This document shows positions 57,801-64,000 of a stretch of DNA of 64,000 nucleotides, piece after piece. Numbering within the stretch: position 1 is the stretch's first letter; every line of letters begins with the position of its first letter. The stretch is taken from assembly GCA_904063045.1 (NCBI GenBank), contig CAJFCJ010000030.1, positions 124,001-188,000 of the forward strand, written 5' to 3'. The DNA is from Dimorphilus gyrociliatus. Taxonomy: Eukaryota > Annelida > Polychaeta > Dinophilidae. The position numbers and the translations under genes were made by a program. The notes beneath the pieces are model-generated. The model was given only the letters and a program-made list of their open reading frames with translations, searched no databases and was not told the DNA's origin.

Positions 57801-60800
57801 AGTAACGAAAGACTTTTTTGTATAAAAAAAAGAAAGAAAGACTATGTAATACAAAATGCTATGTATAGTTTTTACAGTACATTACGTTTACTGTATATAA
57901 TAACTATTTTTTTTTACAGTTTTTGTTATTTTCGATTCCTTTTTTAGTTAGTTTGTAAATTTTCCATATTTATTCCGAGTAAACATCAATGTGTATTCTT
58001 TCTCTAATTAATATCATCTAATAAATTTACGAAGGATACTACTATACTAAATATATTGATATTTTCAATTAGCATACTGAGGTAGTCTATCAATTATGTT
58101 ATAATGGCAAAAAAAAGATCTCAATCTTAGTAGCTATTTATCACCTTCCTTTCTACGACAATTCACCTCTTTCACCTGATATTCTTCCTTTGTTCTTTTT
58201 ATATAATACTTTTAGTAATGATGATAAAATAATACTTTTAAAAAAATATCTTGTATTTGTTTAAATCATATTTTTCAGAATCTGAAATAAAACATAAAGA
58301 ATAATACAAAATTGACAATTTCCGCCTCTCTACTCTACTCAATCAAATGTTGGAGCACTTAGTTATCATTTTCATAGAAAATATGGAATGCACATATATA
58401 CTCTATATATAAATAAATAAATCTTTTTAAGAGAATCAGCATAAATCCTAAAGAGGTAAAATCATAATTTAGTGGATTTCTGAGATAATTTGCAACAAAG
58501 GAGTTTTAGAATGTATTTTCTTTAACTAAATATAAACTAAATAAATCTCTTATTTCTTATGAATGAAACGCGTTAGGAATGTTTTTAATAAATGAAGAAA
58601 TTGACTAGAATAGTTTTAACTGTGAAAGTCTGAATACAAAATTAAGTAATAAGACTACAGTGTAAAAAAAAAATACAATTTCATTGTATAAATCAAAGAA
58701 GTACACTCGTAATGTTCATTTTTTATATTGTATTACGTACTTATTAAGTACATACAAAAGTGCATTTTTCAACAATATCATCCAGAAACTTAAATGCTAT
58801 AAACTATTTTTATACACTTTAGATGACATTAGCGTAAAAAGTTACGTGTAGGCTATTTAGAATTTATAAATATATATACAGAGTAAAATCTATGTATTAG
58901 AGTATTACCTATTCTATTTTATAAACAAGTCTAATATGTTGATTAACCCCTAAAACATTTACATACTGGTAACAAAGTTTGTAAACAATTTCGTCTACCA
59001 AAGCGGAATAGCTTCCATAGAGCTTTTCAACAGCTTATTCGAAATGGAATCTTTTAAAAAAAGCTAATACAGTGCTTACTAGGGTGTAAAGCTTTTATAA
59101 ACAAATCTATTAGTTTATTCTCTTTACAAATAAATACAATATTTAAAAAGAAAGTACTGTTTTATCCTTTAAAAAAGTATTAAAGGAAGTATTAACAATA
59201 ACGACAAGGAGGAGGAGAAAGAAAGAGAAATAGACAGGTAGAGATTACCTGAAAGCTAGCCTTAAAAAAATTAACAAGCTCTATTATTATTACCGATATA
59301 ATTCAATTATTTAAAAGAAATAAACGATAACTTATTCGAAAACAATATGCTAGTTCATTATATAATAAAGTACATATTTTCTGAGTTTTCCCTTTCATCA
59401 CATTGATCAAAAAGGTTTTAAATATAGTAGTAATGAGTAAAAACTTGAATTTATCATATTTAGCATTTTTCTTGCATACATTTAATAGAATATCAACTAA
59501 TAAGCTCAGTTTTAAAGTAATATTATCTCTATAAACGATATTTATAAGGAGCTTTACCGTTTTGTTTATTGTTGTCTAAAAATAGGATATGTGTAACAAA
59601 AGAGACAATCTTATTAGAGGTATATATTTTAAATTTACAAACCTTCTGTTCTAACTCAATTTAGTCAAATAAACTGATATCGTCCATACATAATTTTTTT
59701 TAATGAATGTCAATTCAATCATTATTTTTGACACGTACGCTAAATCGTCCTTACACTAAAATGCGTTAGAATACAACCTACCCGCTTATTCATTAATAAT
59801 ATAACAGAATGGACAATATTTTTCCATGTAGATTATTCTATTTTTAGAGGATAATTAAATATCATTAAAGTATGTTAAAAGATATTTTCCATACAGACTA
59901 ATAATGCTTTGAATGAATGCAAACAAGATACGTTTTTCAAGTGAAAAAAGATGTATTTAGCAATTAAAAAATATTCCATTTTTACATATATAGTGTTGCT
60001 TATTATCCTTTAGCAGTTTGAATGAACTTATCAATACTTTAATTAGATTCTGATAAAGAGAAAGAAAGAAATATCCTCTTTGTTGAGCATATATTGAAAC
60101 GGAAAAAAAAATGGACAATAACGTATCTGGTTAATATAAACTGTACCTGTCACATAATATTTTAGGTTGTACTAAAGAGGTTATATTAACAATTTAATAA
60201 GAACAAATAGATAATATGTTTGGATTTTTTAAAAAATAAAAGAATAGAGAATTCTTCCTTCAATATAGTAGAATTTTTAAAAAGCTGTCTCTGCCATATT
60301 TTTAACTAATTTATTTAACAATTGCATTGTATTTGACTGTATTAGTCCAATCTATTAAATTAGAATAGCTACATGTATTTTTAGTAAAGAATTTAGTAAT
60401 GAGAGTAAGACTATTAATCTTATGTTAAATGCAATAAATAACTTAAACTTGCTTTTTATGCAGTTTATATTATCATAAAGCTTCTTTAGATGATACAGCT
60501 TGGCTATAAGTTAGTTGAATTTTCAATTTTAGCTTAAAAGTTGACTGATATTTGAACAATTATTAGAGATATTTCTGAAAAAACTGAAAAATTGACTGAC
60601 ATTGTAACAAAAAAGGACAGGAAATTGCAAAGTTCTAAATATTTGATATCTCTCATTCTATTTGTTTTAATATAAAATTGAATTTTTACTGTTATTTAGG
60701 TGTTTTGATTATATAATATACAGTGTAATGTGGCTATATTGATAATACAATATTTTTGAGTTTGGAAATCTGGCCAATGTTTTTCTAGTTTAAACGGATT

Positions 60801-63012
60801 ACTTTGCTCAACGCTGACTTATTCTCTCCCATGGGATTGTAATGAAAGTGAATTACAACTTACAAATCGATAATAAGCTTTCGTTTGAATGATTTGACAA
60901 AGATGAAATATGAAATTCTTTTCTTTTTTAATTAGAATATCATTACGAAGGAAAGTTGCGCAGTACATTTTGGAAACACAGTATAGTATTTCCCATAAGA
61001 TTTTCCATAATATTCATATGAATCAGCGGATTAAGATAACTGCTCCTAAGAGTTTTTAAAACATTGTATTGAAGAAATGACAAACTACAACTAAAGCCTT
61101 TGATATATCGATACTATCAAGGGTAGTCTACATTTTCACCTCTCTTTCTCCGTCTCTTTGCATTCGTCTCACTTTAGATGTTGTGAAATTCTCCTATCTC
61201 TTACCTTGAGTCTTGTCATCATACAACATTCCCGAGAAGAAAGAGCTAGAAATTATAGATGATAAAAGAAATTTATACAAAGAAAATCAATCGGATAGCT
61301 TTCTAGCCACATGACAAAATTTATTCTAGAAATTAAATCAGAGTCCAGAAGGGTAGTTTTGGCATGTTTTCCAACTTCAAAGTGTATTAAAATACTTTTC
61401 TTACTGCTATTATATCTTTTACGTTCGTCTCTATGGAAGTTACTTTATAATGAAAACAATAGGATAACGTTCTTATTAGAAGAAAATTTTATCAAAATCT
61501 GTTAAAACACCCTGAAAAACTTAACCTACATTTATTAAAATTCTATATGGCAGGATATATAGTCCATTATTAAATAATATCTTAAGGAATGAAGAAAATC
61601 TCTTAATATAACATATTTAAAAGATTATTTTATGATAATGGCAAAATAAAAAACAGCTTTCTATACACATTTTTGCTATTTGCTAATAAACCTTTTCTAA
61701 GTTCTTTTCCGACAGTAGATGGCGTAAAAGCATTGATTCTACGCATAATTCATCTTCTATAATCTTGACTAGAGAAAAAATTGGAAACAGTTGATACTCT
61801 TCTAACGAAAACAAATTACAGATTGTAAACAACTGTTAATTTGTATAAGAATTTTTCATATTTAAACAATTACGTATAGCAGATAACAAAATAATAGATG
61901 ATTCAGTTATTATTATTCTTACTTTTATAAATATATGACATATATATATATATATATAAATTACAAATTAACTATAGTACAGTCTACATATACAGTATAT
62001 TTATACAATGCACAATGTTTGCTTCAAATTGATAATTTACACTTTAATTAAGTTGATCTTTAAAAGAGTAGCATAAACAAAGTAGGAGAAAAGTTTTTAT
62101 TTATCCGGCTAAAATTCTAAGAAAGTAAAATATTGTTGAATAAGAAAAAATGACACACAGGGAAATATTGCTATTTTGAATTCATGAAAAAGGAGAGTAT
62201 AAAACTAACCTTGTGGGCCTACCTTTCAACTATTCATTGGCCAATACTGTACCTATTGTCTGTTCAGTAAAGTGTATGTGTGTGAAATTGGCATATGGAG
62301 GATTGTAGATATGTAGATACTGAATATTTTTTTCCTGAATTCATTTTTAATTGGTAATTAACGAGGAAATTAATGATTTGTTTAATAAAACGAGAAAAAT
62401 CAAATTATTGCAATCGTTGAAATAAAACTAAAAGGATATTTCGTTACTAACCTCACAAATTTTTTAAAAAATTCTTTAAGTAAGTAAACAGTTTGCAAAA
62501 ATAATTAAGAATCATCAGCTTATTTTTTTTAAATAAATGCTTTTTTTCTGCAAAAAGTCAATTGGTAAAACGTTCTACCCGACATTCTATTGATTGATTT
62601 CAGAAATAGTAATAACGGCAGATGCTCGCTAAACACATGTCTATTTAGGCCTAATAGTTTGCACTATAACTGTTCAAAAGATTGTATACTCTGGAATTTA
62701 TATACATTTATACATGTACATTTATACATATACTGTAGATACATATATATATATATATATATATACAAGTGAAGTTCATAAGAATTTCACGTGAAGATAC
62801 ATCTGTATATATTCTAAATATATTACAGAAAGATAGTATGTATATTAATTTGATATTATATTATTATTTTCAATAGTCTGCAATATAATGTATAGGCTAT
62901 TTCTATCTTATTAATATTTCTAACCTAATTAAAAAAGGGTTGAAAAAAATAACACTAGTAATTTATAATTGTTTAAAAAGTAACAAGGAAATCTTGTTGG
63001 AAGAAATGGAAT
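54809..63012. other. 8-kb gene-free stretch
   Basis: No ORF here has coding character on either strand. It contains a GA-rich run (55441-55472), a perfect CRE palindrome TGACGTCA (56476-56483), several TATAC(A/T)GTATA-type elements (about 57557, 61989 and partial copies), TA runs (61940-61959, 62742-62764), and ATTGGCCAAT at 62235-62244 about 770 bp before the next gene. It is the largest gap in the window and could contain regulatory DNA, non-coding RNA or unrecognised short exons. Confidence 0.5.
56476..56483. promoter_or_regulatory. Perfect CRE palindrome TGACGTCA
   Basis: The full 8-bp CREB/ATF site lies in a locally GC-richer patch (GTGACGTCAGTCTGCTGCTT) about 1.7 kb upstream of the GPCR start at 54808. 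Whether it belongs to that gene's promoter cannot be told. Confidence 0.35.
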
Positions 63013-63417
63013 ATGACGAGTATGGAGACTGATCACACGAATTCATCATCCGATGAAGATATCTTCATTAAAACTGCTCGCTTCGGAGAAAAACGTGAAA
63101 GATTTGAAAGGAATCCGTCAATAGTTGATAACTTGTTAATTGATATTTATGAAAGGTATCTAAACTATTTTATATCTATCTGTAAAGATTCGTATTTCAG
63201 AATTAATCATATTGACATCACGTAATTATATAGTTGAAAGAGCGAAAATATCAGAATTCAACACATGTTTTTGATATGAGCTTGAGCTTACATATGTTGT
63301 TTACGTAACGATAGTCTTCTTTTTTTTTATCTAATTTTTAAGTAGACTTCCAAAAAAGAGGTTTTACTTTTTAAAAGTTCTACCACATGTTTGTTTTTGT
63401 TTCTACCTGTTCTCTCC

Positions 63418-63456
<39 letters not shown>

Positions 63457-64000
63457 TCTGTCTTACACATATACAGTCTTCACGTTACTTCTTTTTCGTT
63501 TCACCTCTTCCTTCATCTATTTCTAGTATTTCTACTTTACTATCCTCAGCAGATTACTTTCATTCATATAATGGCTTAAAAGAGAAAAAATAGAAAATTA
63601 GCTTGATATCTATTTCTCATTTCATTCTTTAATTATTTAAAAATTCTAGTTTAGGGCAAAAACATTTGATTACGAATTTCATTTTCTTTCGATATATCTA
63701 GAATGATTGGGAAACATTACCTATTAACGGAATAAATTGATATATTTCCATAGAAAATATTAATACATAGTCCATCTATTACCGATTGTATACAGTATAT
63801 CAAAATCACTGTAATAATTTTCATATTTATTGTCTATCGTATGTTTTTTTTTGGGAAATTTCTAATGCATTTCTCTTTATATCCTATAGATGGCATGGGA
63901 GTCGTACTGATAGCGTAGACAGCGATACTTTCACAGAATGTTCAAGCACAGATGCAACTTCATTAGGTGGCCATTATTTAGATGATCCTAGATTAACCGG
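63013..64000 (+). CDS. 5' end of a TBC1D30-like gene (partial)
   Basis: Exon 1 at 63013-63155 and the start of exon 2 at 63890, running off the window. The joined reading is in frame (phase 2, AG|A at an Arg codon). It starts MTSMETDHTNSSSDEDIFIK, then NPSIVDNLLIDIYERWHGSR and TDSVDSDTFTECSSTDAT. The combination of a short amphipathic stretch (SIVDNLLIDIYER) followed by a Ser/Asp/Thr-rich DSxDSDTFTECSS block resembles, from memory, the region before the TBC Rab-GAP domain in TBC1D30 relatives. No TBC domain is visible because the gene is cut. If right, it would be a Rab GTPase-activating protein. The gene assignment is fairly safe, the family name much less so. The intron is 734 bp and contains a CT repeat. 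Confidence 0.6.
63421..63453. repeat. (CT)n microsatellite in the first intron
   Basis: About 16 CT units within the intron of the gene cut by the right edge. Confidence 0.95.

Noticed and set aside
1-64000. CRISPR arrays, operons, ribosome-binding sites, insertion sequences
   Set aside because: Spliced eukaryotic genes throughout. No spaced repeats, transposase frames or terminal inverted repeats were seen; the only arrays are microsatellites and one coding minisatellite.

Overview
The window reads as nuclear DNA of a small animal with a compact, AT-rich genome (roughly 30% GC by eye). Genes are intron-split with GT..AG borders, most introns are 50-90 bp, and intergenic DNA is full of TA, CT and GA microsatellites. 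The gene set (axin, WNK kinase, KIF23/MKLP1, caspase, CARD protein, UDP-glycosyltransferase, rhodopsin-like GPCRs) is metazoan. Gene spacing and intron size would fit a miniaturised spiralian such as a dinophilid annelid or an orthonectid, but the sequence alone does not name the species.

Layout, left to right. 1-3.5 kb: no gene, but a GC-richer stretch with repeated ATCAAAG-type words and a CCAAT/E-box cluster. 3.5-5.0 kb (-): a very short axin (GSK3-binding helix, beta-catenin-binding helix, DIX) with no RGS domain visible. 5-10.8 kb: no recognisable gene. 10.8-11.5 kb (-): a coiled-coil protein. About 12.1 kb (+): a doubtful small ORF. 13.9-14.3 kb (-): a small protein starting MGCGS, a likely lipidation signal. 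17.9-20.0 kb (-): two intronless tandem GPCR paralogues. 22.7-29.0 kb (-): a complete 12-exon WNK kinase. 31.5-36.9 kb (+): a complete 18-exon KIF23 orthologue whose stalk region is dominated by one exon coding for Arg/Ser/Glu-rich repeats. 41.0-42.0 kb (+): a membrane-anchored FkbM-type methyltransferase. 44.4-46.0 kb (-): a UDP-glycosyltransferase. 47.2-48.4 kb (+): a short-prodomain caspase, followed 310 bp later by a CARD-only protein (48.7-49.0 kb, +). 50.7-51.1 kb (-): a small acidic protein. 51.7-54.8 kb (-): a peptide-type GPCR in two exons about 2 kb apart. 54.8-63.0 kb: an 8 kb stretch with no gene found. 63.0 kb to the edge (+): the 5' end of a gene resembling TBC1D30.

The genes do not form one pathway. 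WNK and KIF23 are divergent neighbours 2.5 kb apart. The caspase and the CARD protein are the one adjacent pair that could act together, as effector and adaptor or decoy. The most unusual signals are the minimal axin, the repeat-filled KIF23 stalk, the caspase/CARD pair, and a dispersed near-palindrome TATAC(A/T)GTATA that recurs in non-coding DNA across the window. Exon borders were worked out by hand from reading frame and splice consensus; no alignment or transcript data were available.
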